Shown here: one piece after another, positions 42,661 through 51,428 of the stretch | Layout of the letters: each line of letters starts with the position of its first letter | How positions within the stretch are numbered: position 1 is the first letter of the stretch | Assembly (NCBI RefSeq): GCF_900129215.1 | Contig: NZ_FQUQ01000001.1 | Location: 1,302,001 to 1,366,000, forward strand | Reading direction: 5' to 3' | From: Pedobacter caeni | GTDB lineage: Bacteria; Bacteroidota; Bacteroidia; Sphingobacteriales; Sphingobacteriaceae | Length of the DNA: 64,000 nt | The notes under the pieces: generated by a model | The model's input: only the letters and a program-made list of their open reading frames with translations | Databases searched by the model: none | Told to the model about the DNA's origin: nothing | Translations under genes and position numbers: made by a program

Positions 42661-43032
42661 ATGAGCAAATTATTAAAATTAGAAGAGGTAAAAAAGTGCC
42701 CGGCGGAATTCGTATTGGCGGTAAATGACACCTTGAATGTATTAAGTGGTAAGTGGAAGTTGCCGATAATAGGCACTTTACTTTTTGGAAGAAAACGCTT
42801 TAAGGAAATACAAAATGGAATCCCCAGGATCACGCCACGTATGCTGTCTAAGGAGCTGAAAGATCTGGAAGTTAATGGAATTGTCACCCGTACGGTCTAT
42901 AACACAATACCGGTTACGGTAGAGTATGAACTGACCACCTCGGGAAGCTCACTTGATCCTGTTATGGATGCCATGATCACCTGGGGTCTGGAACATCGTA
43001 AAAGGGTTATTGGCAATACCAATTCCTTATAG
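42661..43032 (+). CDS. HxlR-family transcriptional regulator
   Basis: A 123-residue winged-helix regulator. The family hallmark is the conserved Cys near the N-terminus (C13 in KKCPAEF), then WKLPIIGTLLFGRKRFKEI and PRITPRMLSKELKDLE as the recognition region. HxlR members often sense aldehydes, quinones, hypochlorite or diamide through that Cys. It is divergent from the DsbA-family pseudogene and the NmrA-type gene, with a 36-base palindrome between. Its 3' end overlaps the convergent AraC gene by 6 bases. Confidence 0.92.
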   Translation: MSKLLKLEEVKKCPAEFVLAVNDTLNVLSGKWKLPIIGTLLFGRKRFKEIQNGIPRITPRMLSKELKDLEVNGIVTRTVYNTIPVTVEYELTTSGSSLDPVMDAMITWGLEHRKRVIGNTNSL

Positions 43033-43887
43033 AAAGCTATCGCGAAAAGCTCCCGGTGATTGCCCTGCCGTTTTACCGAAAACACGGAGAAAATATCTAT
43101 AATCGTTAAATCCTAACTTTTCCGCAATTGCTTTCAATGATAAACTGGAATATATGATGAGTCGCTGGGCTTCTTTGATGACTTCCTTTTGTATGACATC
43201 GGTAACTGTATATCCGGTTACCTTCTTAACCACGTCATTCAGGTAGCCGGTAGTGATGTTCATCTCCATTGCGAAATCAGAGGGCTTCTTTATGACAGTA
43301 TCCTTTCTTAACAATTGCCAAAAAGTTTTGGCCATATTTATCTGACGGGCCGAATGCTGTACCAGCTTCTTGTTTTCACTGGATGAATAAATGGAAGAAA
43401 TTTCATACACAAATGCCAGCAATAAGGACTGCAGGGTTTGTTTCCTAAAGATACTCCCCCGGCCGTTTTGATATACATAATTAATTGTCCCAAGCATATT
43501 CCTGATTAATTCGGCCTGACTAACGGACAAATCCATTGTGATGATTTCAGCCAGGAACTGGTCCAGTAATGTTCTGGCTTTTTCACCTATCAGGGTATCA
43601 TCGAAAAACAAAATCCATCCTTCACAATCTGTCCTGGATATAAATTGATGTATTTGCCCCGGATAGGACATAAACACCGTATCAGGAGTTAATATGACCT
43701 TATTAAAATCTACCAGAATTTCCATCTCCCCCTTTTCGACCAAAATGCAGAAATAATGTTCATGTCTGTGAGGCAGAGAAATCTCATGAGGAGCTATAAA
43801 AGATTCCTGAGTTCCTATCCTTCCGATGTTCATGCCGGAAAAAGATTCTGTAATGGTATGGATGGGTATCTTTTTGCTTTTAGTCAT
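43027..43887 (-). CDS. AraC-family transcriptional regulator
   Basis: A 286-residue regulator. The N-terminal half is a cupin-type sensor (GTQESFIAPHEISLPHRHEHYFCILV, MSYPGQIHQ). The C-terminal AraC double HTH has FAMEMNITTGYLNDVVKKVTG and LKAIAEKLGFNDYRYFLRVFGKTAGQSPGAF. It is downstream of an FMN reductase and a small unknown gene on the same strand, 11 bases after the latter, so it probably controls that unit. Its 3' end overlaps the HxlR gene by 6 bases. Confidence 0.9.
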   Translation of the reverse strand: MTKSKKIPIHTITESFSGMNIGRIGTQESFIAPHEISLPHRHEHYFCILVEKGEMEILVDFNKVILTPDTVFMSYPGQIHQFISRTDCEGWILFFDDTLIGEKARTLLDQFLAEIITMDLSVSQAELIRNMLGTINYVYQNGRGSIFRKQTLQSLLLAFVYEISSIYSSSENKKLVQHSARQINMAKTFWQLLRKDTVIKKPSDFAMEMNITTGYLNDVVKKVTGYTVTDVIQKEVIKEAQRLIIYSSLSLKAIAEKLGFNDYRYFLRVFGKTAGQSPGAFRDSFL

Positions 43888-43898
43888 ATTTTTCTCTT

Positions 43899-44372
43899 TT
43901 ACGCTCCGGTGATGTGTTCTTCCTGAACTCCGATTAATAAAACATCGGATAAGATCAGGTCATTCCTTCCCTCTACCCATTGCAGGATGTCTGGTGCAAG
44001 ACTTTTATCAATCATATGAAAAGTGACCCTATGTGCCTTCAACGTTGCAAGTGTAATGCCGAGGGCAATTTCAAGCTGATGCTGTTGCCATTGGCGTAAT
44101 ATAGCGGGTTTTGATAATTCCTGAAGTTTTAAAGTAATAAAATCATCCTGCAAAAGGCAGTCCATTGTTAAATATTCCTGGCTTTTCCGTAAATAATCCT
44201 CCAGATCACTAAAGCTATAATCGTCCCAGATGAACATTGCGATAAACCGCCCGCCTTTGAATTCAAAGGCCGGAAATTCCATGACCGAATAAGGCGCCAA
44301 ACCATAGGAGCCTGAGATCTTCCTGATGTTCTCCATAATGACATCAAACAAAGAATTCACACGATTGATCAT
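43899..44372 (-). CDS. Small protein of unknown function, coupled to a flavin reductase
   Basis: A 157-residue soluble protein with no signal peptide. Alternating helix and strand segments, several Trp and Tyr; no family recognised. The ATG at 44372 overlaps the stop codon of the FMN-reductase gene in the sequence TGATG, a classic arrangement for coupled translation; the longer frame starts at a TTG at 44378. It is followed by an AraC regulator. A partner or modifier of the reductase is possible. Confidence 0.7.
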   Translation of the reverse strand: MINRVNSLFDVIMENIRKISGSYGLAPYSVMEFPAFEFKGGRFIAMFIWDDYSFSDLEDYLRKSQEYLTMDCLLQDDFITLKLQELSKPAILRQWQQHQLEIALGITLATLKAHRVTFHMIDKSLAPDILQWVEGRNDLILSDVLLIGVQEEHITGA

Positions 44373-44938
44373 CAACAACTTACCTTGTTTTCAATCCCTG
44401 TCTTTTTACTGTCTGTTAACAGCTGTACCAGCAATTCAAATTTCTTTTGGTAATTCGGACTGATCCTGCCTTCCTCATCATAAATTTCATTACGAACGGC
44501 AGGCACAAAAAAAGGCAATGTCCAGGCACGGAGTGATCTGGCCACTGCATCCATCGCATTAATCCCCTGAATGGCATATCCACCATCTGCCCAGCAGACC
44601 AATCCAACAACCTTTCCGGTTAGATAAGGTCCCCATGACTCCCGACTGATTTCCAGCCAGTCAAGACTATTTTTCATCGCACCTGTCATGCCCCCATGAT
44701 ACAGCGGGCTCAGCCAGATATGAAGGTCCGATTTACGGAATTCATGGACCATTAGCTCAACGGATTTTGGGGTCTCAGGCAATGTGGCATCAAAAAAGGG
44801 AACATGTGCATCTGCGAGATTAAAGACGGTAGCCGTGATGCCTTTCTCTTCCAGATGTTGCTTTAAGTAGGTACTTATGCTATTTGCTGTACTCTGACTC
44901 CTGCGATCCAGGGAACCATTAAAAATAAGAATACTCAT
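44372..44938 (-). CDS. NADPH-dependent FMN reductase-like flavodoxin-fold protein
   Basis: A 188-residue protein of the NADPH-dependent FMN reductase superfamily. The N-terminal FMN-phosphate motif is FNGSLDRRSQSTANS; the loop SPLYHGGMTGAMKNSLDWL is characteristic. It should transfer hydride from NAD(P)H to FMN and then to quinones, azo compounds or metals. It is first in a minus-strand unit with the 157-residue gene and an AraC regulator, which suggests induction by an electrophile or quinone. Confidence 0.9.
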   Translation of the reverse strand: MSILIFNGSLDRRSQSTANSISTYLKQHLEEKGITATVFNLADAHVPFFDATLPETPKSVELMVHEFRKSDLHIWLSPLYHGGMTGAMKNSLDWLEISRESWGPYLTGKVVGLVCWADGGYAIQGINAMDAVARSLRAWTLPFFVPAVRNEIYDEEGRISPNYQKKFELLVQLLTDSKKTGIENKVSC

Positions 44939-45054
44939 CTTTTGCTAAGTTTAATATCTACAAAAGTCAGTTGTAACTTAACAAGATTAGATGATGATCA
45001 GAGGGAATATGTGGACGAATCACGTTTTTCGCCTATTTTGCCGTGATGATTCTG

Positions 45055-45573
45055 TTATTGTCCCCGATCGGGTTCAGGAAAAGCATTTTCATTCTCCATA
45101 GAAAAAATCACACTTGTAATTTTCCATTCATTTTTAATTTTAACCAATCCCCAGGATTCTTTCCCCCACAGCCCTTTTTTACCACCTGCCCAAAAACTAA
45201 AGTCGAACGTGATCGAAGCAATGTTACCATCGGTATCCATATTGACGTTGTAAAACTTTTCTTCTTTAACCGATCCCTGAGTAGTGCTTCTAAACCAGGA
45301 TTTGTAATCTGCTGTTTTATAGTTTAAAGCATTTGCATCTTTTTCCGTTCTTTTTTGTTGCGTGTTATCTTTGTATACTCCTACCCAGGTTACCTGTCCA
45401 TCATAAAATAAATTATACATACTTGTACTGTCTTTAGCTTTTAAGCTGGACATAAAAGTGTCTAAAACTTTTTGCAGTTCGATTTTGTGCGGGTTCTGTT
45501 CAGTTTCATTTTGGGAATACGCGAGGTGATACCCTGAAAGAAAGAGGACAATAGTGACTAGGATACTTTTCAT
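45055..45573 (-). CDS. Secreted NTF2-like protein
   Basis: A 172-residue exported protein (signal peptide ending near AYSQ). The mature part begins with a helix (ELQKVLDTFMSSLKAKD) and has strands ending in WGLVKIKNEWKITSVIFSME, the usual shape of the SnoaL/DUF4440 NTF2-like fold. The function cannot be told; such domains bind small ligands or serve as enzymes. A palindrome GGAATA-GCA-TATTCC is 27 bases upstream. It is a single gene. Confidence 0.78.
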   Translation of the reverse strand: MKSILVTIVLFLSGYHLAYSQNETEQNPHKIELQKVLDTFMSSLKAKDSTSMYNLFYDGQVTWVGVYKDNTQQKRTEKDANALNYKTADYKSWFRSTTQGSVKEEKFYNVNMDTDGNIASITFDFSFWAGGKKGLWGKESWGLVKIKNEWKITSVIFSMENENAFPEPDRGQ

Positions 45574-45600
45574 GGTTTTTCTTCTTTACACTAAAATAAA

Positions 45601-45615
45601 GGAATAGCATATTCC
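45601..45615. promoter_or_regulatory. Palindrome GGAATA-N3-TATTCC
   Basis: A perfect 6-bp inverted repeat 28 bases upstream of the NTF2-like gene at 45573. It may be an operator. Confidence 0.35.
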
Positions 45616-45817
45616 GAAAAATAAAGTAGACGATCCCGAACTTAATGCCTACAGAAAGGTGTAAATAATAGACAAACATGGCATCTTATTCCGCTATTTT
45701 TTTATCTTCATATCTTAACCTGCATGCACTGTACCCTTAGTTTACCGTTCTGTTTTGAACATTAACTTTTAGGCAACAGGCTGGTTAAAAAACAGAAATA
45801 AATACAAATTTCCAACG

Positions 45818-46837
45818 ATGCTGGTAAAAAAAACAATTTCAATAAAAGGGATCTTAGAATTTTCAGGTCATCATTTGTACTGGTTGATTGCGTACATGTC
45901 GATCATTGCAGTCTTGTATAAGATCGTTGGCTGGCACTGGATTTCCATTCCCTGGCTTCCGGTATCACTGGTTGGTACTGCGGTGGCCTTTTATGTAGGT
46001 TTCAAGAATAACCAATCTTACGACAGGGTCTGGGAAGCGCGGAAAATATGGGGTGCCATTGTCAACAGCAGCCGAAGCTGGGGAATATTGGTAAACTCTT
46101 ATATCCGCAGCAACCGGTACAGCCTTGAGGAGATCAGGGAGATCAAAACAAAATTAATTTACCGGCATATTGCCTGGTTGTATACTTTAAGGGAACAGTT
46201 GTTAGTACCTACCCAATGGGAGCACATCAGTTTACAACACCATTTTGGAAAAATTGCCCGCCAGCGAAGAGCACAGCAAGGGATTGGTCAGTTTACAGAT
46301 TTTTTAACCGAAAAGCAGCAGAAAAACTATTTTGCTGAGGAAGCGGAATGGGCATCTGCAGCCAATAAAGCGACACAAATGATCAATTTGCAATCCCTGG
46401 ACTTAGCTGAGCTGGAAGAAAAAGAAATCCTGCATATGCGCCGACAATTGGATATGCAGAAAGTGCTGATGGATTTTTACGATCATCAAGGCAGAGCTGA
46501 GCGCATCAAAAAGTTTCCGCTTCCCCGTCAATATGCCAGTCTGAGCTTTATTTTTAACTGCATCTTTATCTTCCTTGCACCTTTGGGGGTTGTTGCTGAG
46601 TTCGCAAAATTGGGCGATGCAGGTGTCTGGCTCATGATTCCATTTGGCACAATTGTAGGCTGGATTTATGTGGTCATGGAACTGATCGGTGATTATTCAG
46701 AAAATCCATTTGAAGGATTGGGAACAGATGTGCCCATGTTATCTATATGCCGGACTATTGAGATTGATTTATTGCAAATACTGGGGGAAGCAGATCTTCC
46801 AAAACCAATTCAGCCTGTTAATGATATTTTGATGTAA
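45818..46837 (+). CDS. Bestrophin-family anion channel
   Basis: A 339-residue membrane protein of the bestrophin/UPF0187 (YneE) family. Landmarks are HHLYWLIAY, the pore region LVGTAVAFYVGFKNNQSYDRVWEARKIWGAIVNSSRSWG and the C-terminal part with DYSENPFEGLGTDVPM and helices around 280-330. Bacterial members form pentameric chloride or cation channels. It is first of three genes on the same strand; the next is a Na+/H+ antiporter 12 bases downstream. Confidence 0.92.
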   Translation: MLVKKTISIKGILEFSGHHLYWLIAYMSIIAVLYKIVGWHWISIPWLPVSLVGTAVAFYVGFKNNQSYDRVWEARKIWGAIVNSSRSWGILVNSYIRSNRYSLEEIREIKTKLIYRHIAWLYTLREQLLVPTQWEHISLQHHFGKIARQRRAQQGIGQFTDFLTEKQQKNYFAEEAEWASAANKATQMINLQSLDLAELEEKEILHMRRQLDMQKVLMDFYDHQGRAERIKKFPLPRQYASLSFIFNCIFIFLAPLGVVAEFAKLGDAGVWLMIPFGTIVGWIYVVMELIGDYSENPFEGLGTDVPMLSICRTIEIDLLQILGEADLPKPIQPVNDILM

Positions 46838-46849
46838 AGAATTTAACCT

Positions 46850-48433
46850 ATGCATACCCTTCTACCTTTTCTGCTGGCAATGATCGCTGCAATTGTGCTA
46901 TTGAATATGTGGGCCGCCAAGCTTAAGATTGCCTATCCTATTTTATTGGTCGTTGCAGGATTGCTGGTTAGTTTTATTCCCGGGTTGCCGGCGGTAAAGA
47001 TCAATCCTGACCTTATCTTTTTTATTTTTCTTCCTCCCCTGCTCTTTGCAGCTGCCTGGTCCATTTCTTTTAAAGAGATGAAAAAATGGTGGCGTATTAT
47101 TGGCAGCTTTGCTTTCCTGGTGGTATTCTTTACGGCACTTTCTGTTGCTTTAGTGACCAATCATCTGATTCCCGGATTTACCATTGCTTTAGGTTTTTTA
47201 CTGGGTGGTATTGTATCACCCCCAGACGCGGTAAGTACCGGAGCGATTACCAGTTTTGTAAAGATTCCCAGATCTACCTCGGCGGTACTGGAAGGAGAAA
47301 GCCTATTGAATGATGCTTCCTCACTTATTATCTTTCGTTTTGCCCTGGTCGCAGTTGGCACAGGCCAGTTTGTATGGCAGGAGGCTGCACTTAGTTTCCT
47401 TTGGATGGTAATTGGTGGTGTTGCCATTGGTTTATTGCTGGGCTGGATATTTGTGCAGGCACATAAACGATTGCCAACAGATGCACCTTCAGATATCGTA
47501 TTTACCCTCATTGAGCCATATTTTATTTACTGGGTAGCAGAACAGGTCCACAGTTCAGGTGTAATGGCGGTGGTAAGCGGTGGTTTATATATGTCTGCAA
47601 GAAGGTTAACTTTCCTGAACAGCGCCAGCCGCATCAAGGGGCATAGCGTATGGGAAAGCTTTATTTTCGTCTTGAACGGAATTGTTTTCCTGATTATCGG
47701 CCTGGAATTACCTGAAATTGTAGATGGACTGCGGTCAAAAGGCATTCCTTTAAGCACTGCCATTGGCTATGGTTTACTGGTCACAGGCGTGCTGATAGCT
47801 GCCCGGATCATCAGTTCGTATGCAGCGATGACGGCCACCTTGATTTTCCGTCCCAGTGTGGCACCCCGTGCGAGTTCCGGATTAATGCGGATCACCATGC
47901 CACTATTGCTTGGCTGGACTGGAATGCGGGGTGTGGTATCATTAGCAGCGGCATTGGCTATACCTGTTACCTTAGCTGATGGCACTGCATTTCCATACCG
48001 AAACCTGATCTTGTTTATCACTTTTGTGGTGATATTGCTTACCCTGGTTGTGCAGGGACTTACACTCCCTTATTTCATAAAACGTATCGGTTCATTTGGT
48101 GGAATTATGAATGAAGAGGCAGAGGAACAGGCGAGACGCAAAATGAAGCAAGGTTTGAAACAACATGCCTATCAGTACCTTAAAAACAAGTACGATAATG
48201 AACTAAAAGGCCATGCAGGCATGGAAAAGATCATGAAGCATTGGGAAGAAAAAACACAGGCAGCAGATGACAGCTGGATGAATGAAGAAATGAAAGTTAT
48301 CTTTGTTGGCTTGCTCGATAGCCAGCGGGAGTATTTATCAGAACTCAATAAAGATGTTTCGGTTGATGAAGAGATCATTCGTCAGCAATTGTATCAGATC
48401 GACCTGGAAGAAGAAAGACTAAAAATCATATGA
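46850..48433 (+). CDS. CPA1-type Na+/H+ antiporter (NhaP/NHE-like)
   Basis: A 527-residue antiporter with about 12 membrane helices in residues 1-420. The CPA1 hallmarks are SPPDAVST (D126) and GESLLNDASS (149-155, with N154/D155 as ion-binding residues). The cytoplasmic tail (about 425-527) is charged and helical, probably regulatory. It exchanges Na+ for H+ across the inner membrane. It follows bestrophin by 12 bases and overlaps the next gene by 4 bases (ATGA), so the three form one operon. Confidence 0.93.
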   Translation: MHTLLPFLLAMIAAIVLLNMWAAKLKIAYPILLVVAGLLVSFIPGLPAVKINPDLIFFIFLPPLLFAAAWSISFKEMKKWWRIIGSFAFLVVFFTALSVALVTNHLIPGFTIALGFLLGGIVSPPDAVSTGAITSFVKIPRSTSAVLEGESLLNDASSLIIFRFALVAVGTGQFVWQEAALSFLWMVIGGVAIGLLLGWIFVQAHKRLPTDAPSDIVFTLIEPYFIYWVAEQVHSSGVMAVVSGGLYMSARRLTFLNSASRIKGHSVWESFIFVLNGIVFLIIGLELPEIVDGLRSKGIPLSTAIGYGLLVTGVLIAARIISSYAAMTATLIFRPSVAPRASSGLMRITMPLLLGWTGMRGVVSLAAALAIPVTLADGTAFPYRNLILFITFVVILLTLVVQGLTLPYFIKRIGSFGGIMNEEAEEQARRKMKQGLKQHAYQYLKNKYDNELKGHAGMEKIMKHWEEKTQAADDSWMNEEMKVIFVGLLDSQREYLSELNKDVSVDEEIIRQQLYQIDLEEERLKII

Positions 48434-48861
48434 ACAGTTCCTACACCACAACCCTTGTCCCGCTAACAGCAGAAGATAAACAAGTAATTAAAAAAGCAAT
48501 AAGTACCTATTACAAGCCAAATATCATTCTCTTACCATTGCTGGTCGTATGCTTCTTTTTTGGAATATGGTATTTACTTTTTTGGCTAGCCCTTGTGATC
48601 TGGTATAATATTTCTGCTTTTTCCAGCATTAAAAAAAATGAACGGTCCCTGGATCAACCGAAAATGATACTCACTGGTAAAATCACCAAAAAAGAGCCAC
48701 CTGGCGAGGAGATGGTCATTTTTTTGGGAGGGGAAAGATTTGACATCACTTACGCAAATGTGACCTTCCCCCTGGAGGTAGATGACCTGGTTGCCATTCA
48801 TTATTCGCAATTCGATGACAAAAAAAGAGGAGAGCTTCTTAGCGTAGAAAAAAAGGAATAA
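48430..48861 (+). CDS. Small membrane protein after the antiporter, unknown function
   Basis: A 143-residue protein with two adjacent hydrophobic helices (about 30-45 and 47-62), then a soluble beta-rich part with FDITYANVTFPLEVDDLVAIHY. No family recognised. The ATGA overlap with the antiporter indicates coupled translation, so it may be a partner or regulator of the antiporter or the bestrophin channel. Confidence 0.75.
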   Translation: MNSSYTTTLVPLTAEDKQVIKKAISTYYKPNIILLPLLVVCFFFGIWYLLFWLALVIWYNISAFSSIKKNERSLDQPKMILTGKITKKEPPGEEMVIFLGGERFDITYANVTFPLEVDDLVAIHYSQFDDKKRGELLSVEKKE

Positions 48862-48884
48862 AATAACCGGCCAAAGAAATACAC

Positions 48885-49103
48885 TCACCAATCACATGGG
48901 AAATAAACGCAATTGAAGCCATAGTACCTTAGTAAATTGATGATATCTTCCACATCGAAGAAATCTCCCTCCACCCGGAGAATTCTGTCTTCATCCTCTT
49001 GATCTATTGAAACCGTGAATCCCTGATATGCTCCTGATAATAGCTGAATAATTTTCATTGCATCTCTGCGGAATTCAGCATTTGTTTTAAAAACTGCTAC
49101 CAT
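48885..49103 (-). CDS. Small protein of unknown function
   Basis: A 72-residue soluble protein (MVAVFKTNAEFRRDAMKI...) with two helices and strands in a compact alpha/beta shape, ending FNCVYFPCDW. No family recognised. It is 10 bases downstream of the OM barrel gene on the same strand, so it is probably co-transcribed. Confidence 0.65.
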   Translation of the reverse strand: MVAVFKTNAEFRRDAMKIIQLLSGAYQGFTVSIDQEDEDRILRVEGDFFDVEDIINLLRYYGFNCVYFPCDW

Positions 49104-49113
49104 AATCTTTTAT

Positions 49114-50133
49114 TTATCGTTTTTTTCCAAAAAGAGAAAGTGGGTTAAATGAAACACCTACGTTAAAGTAGAATGACGGATCTGGTTTCATTTCATATAT
49201 ATGATCTTCAAACGAACTCTCCTTCCTGAAAACTCTTCCATTATTGGTTAATTTCGCTCCCGACTTTGCAGTGAATATAAAGTGCTTGCCTAGTGCATGC
49301 TCATAAACCACTCCCGGATTGATGTCCAGTTGGCGGTATTCATATTTTTGGTTGGTACCCTCTAAATTGTACATATAAAGGAGGGTTTGATCCATTTCCA
49401 TGCCTACAGAGAATCTGCCATTCTTCCTGAAAACGAATTTCCTGAGGTACATACTTCTTGGCAATACGACATCTGCAATCCAGCCATTATTGAATTTATG
49501 TTCGTAAGTGAATGTTGGGATGGCCGGGATCTGAGACGCAGGATCAATATTAATCACAAACCCAACGGTCATTCTTGTCCTTTGATTTGCTTTTAATAGC
49601 ATTGTGGCGGTAAACATTCCCTTAACGCGTTCAAAATGTTTGTCGCTCCCGTCGAGCAGGATGGTCGAAGAATAAAACGCAGGCTTTTTAAATAACGTTG
49701 AAAAATAGCTGAAGCTCAGTCCTGAAAAAAGGTAATGAAAGTCATCTTTGAAAATGGTTTTTTCAGGCTGTTCAGGCTGCATGATTTCGGCCTCAACCGA
49801 GGTCCCTCTGTAACCCACCGTTGCCCCCAGAAGCCAGGATTTTCTTTTAATAAAATTGAAATTAGCGCTTACTTTCATCTGTTGAAACTTCGTAACCCTA
49901 CTCTCCGGAAGGCTGCCGTTTCCATGTTCAGGTTTGAAGTTGTAAGGAGAAGTATTGGAAAATTCGAAATTTAAAGGTCGGATGATGGCAAAGTTGTCTG
50001 TAACAACGGCCACTACCCGTTTGGGGAAATTCAACGTATCTTTTTTAACCTTTGAAGTACTATCAGTATTTTGGGCAAGACAGTCAACCGATAATGCCAG
50101 CATGCATAGAATCACAATTATTCTTGATATCAT
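49114..50133 (-). CDS. Outer-membrane beta-barrel protein (DUF6268-like)
   Basis: A 339-residue exported protein (signal peptide ending near CLAQN) composed of alternating amphipathic strands such as SWLLGATVGYRGTSVE and MTVGFVINIDP, ending PSFYFNVGVSFNPLSLF. It fits DUF6268-like outer-membrane proteins, as far as I can recall. Function unknown. It precedes the 72-residue gene by 10 bases and is divergent from the LytS/LytTR system at 50352. Confidence 0.78.
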   Translation of the reverse strand: MISRIIVILCMLALSVDCLAQNTDSTSKVKKDTLNFPKRVVAVVTDNFAIIRPLNFEFSNTSPYNFKPEHGNGSLPESRVTKFQQMKVSANFNFIKRKSWLLGATVGYRGTSVEAEIMQPEQPEKTIFKDDFHYLFSGLSFSYFSTLFKKPAFYSSTILLDGSDKHFERVKGMFTATMLLKANQRTRMTVGFVINIDPASQIPAIPTFTYEHKFNNGWIADVVLPRSMYLRKFVFRKNGRFSVGMEMDQTLLYMYNLEGTNQKYEYRQLDINPGVVYEHALGKHFIFTAKSGAKLTNNGRVFRKESSFEDHIYEMKPDPSFYFNVGVSFNPLSLFGKKR

Positions 50134-50326
50134 ATTTATTGTTTATTTTAAAATTTAATGGTAAAATGAATGGGTAACACGCTGCAAAAGAATACATAAT
50201 CCCAATCCGTATTTTTGTTTTTATACGAAAGCAGCTACATTTTATACTAAAGAGATCCGAGCTGATTTTTGATATAAGAAAAGCAGGGTTTGGTATAATT
50301 TACAAACCATAGGTAGCCAATTGTAG

Positions 50327-50334
50327 TACCTTTG
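50327..50334 (+). promoter_or_regulatory. -7 box TACCTTTG of the LytS/LytTR operon
   Basis: Exact TANNTTTG match 17 bases before the ATG at 50352. No matching -33 box at 19 bases. Confidence 0.6.
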
Positions 50335-50351
50335 GATGGACAAGAATTAGT

Positions 50352-51428
50352 ATGAAAAAATACCTGGAAATCAAGAATATCGGACTACAGCAGTTTATTG
50401 TGGACAAACGGTTTAGCTTTTTGCGTCACGCACTGCTACTGATCGTCACATTTGTGGTCATCTTTAGTTCTAGTTCACAAAATGAATATTCGGGGGCTTT
50501 AAAATTTTATAGGCTACTACTGATCTACGCGGTATTGATCACCATGTGTTATATCAATACATATATACTGGTTCCGCTATTTTTCTTCAAAGCAAAGTAT
50601 GTATACTATTTGGCCTCGCTCTCTTTATTGGTGATTTTATGTCTGCTTTTGATGAAAAATCTGTTTAGTGGCGCGCTGGCTTTCGGCAAAGTGTTAACAG
50701 CTCATGCCCATTTTGGAGAAATCAGAGGACTGAATGAGGGTTTTTTCATCATGGTATCTATCACATTAATCACTACGATGATCAAGTTATTTCAACGCTG
50801 GACCATAGATAACGAACGAATCTCTGAGTTAAAAACCATGGCGTTAAGAATGGAACTTAACGAGTTAAAAAATCAGATCAACCCTCATTTTCTTTTCAAC
50901 ATGTTAAATGGTATAAAGGCACTGGTACGCAGCGATCCTGAAAAGGCTAACCTCATCATTATGAAACTTTCTGAGTTCCTGAGGTACCAGATTTATGAGA
51001 ATAATGAGGAGAAAACACCATTGAAATCAGAAATCACCTTTTTGTCCAACTTCCTCAGTCTGGAAATGATGAGAAGGGATAAATTGTCTATCGAGATTAA
51101 GACTCCGGAGCAGCCGGGAGTACTGAATGGTATTTATATACCTCCTAACCTATTTACCACTTTTGTAGAGAATGCGGTGAAACACAGTGTTGATATTAGT
51201 GGTGGAGAATCTTTTATCCGCATCAAAATAGCGCTTTCAGGAAATCAGCTCCATTTCTCTTGTGCAAACTCAAAAGACCCTGAATTTATGCCTTCAGATA
51301 AAAAAAACAGCGGATTGGGGCTTGCAAATATTAAACGCAGACTTGAACTACTCTACCAGGAAGACCATTCTTTAGATGTAGATTCCACTAAAAATCAGTT
51401 TAACATCACCTTAATTATACCAATATGA
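50352..51428 (+). CDS. LytS-type sensor histidine kinase
   Basis: A 358-residue membrane kinase. Four transmembrane helices (about 25-41, 50-76, 80-104, 128-148) are followed by a short coiled coil and the His_kinase (LytS/YehU) domain: H-box NQINPHFLFNMLNGIKALV, then N-box FTTFVENAVKH and G-box GLGLANIKRRLELLY. It lacks a periplasmic sensor domain, so the membrane part is the likely sensor. It overlaps the LytTR regulator by 4 bases (ATGA), so the two form a cognate pair. Confidence 0.94.
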   Translation: MKKYLEIKNIGLQQFIVDKRFSFLRHALLLIVTFVVIFSSSSQNEYSGALKFYRLLLIYAVLITMCYINTYILVPLFFFKAKYVYYLASLSLLVILCLLLMKNLFSGALAFGKVLTAHAHFGEIRGLNEGFFIMVSITLITTMIKLFQRWTIDNERISELKTMALRMELNELKNQINPHFLFNMLNGIKALVRSDPEKANLIIMKLSEFLRYQIYENNEEKTPLKSEITFLSNFLSLEMMRRDKLSIEIKTPEQPGVLNGIYIPPNLFTTFVENAVKHSVDISGGESFIRIKIALSGNQLHFSCANSKDPEFMPSDKKNSGLGLANIKRRLELLYQEDHSLDVDSTKNQFNITLIIPI

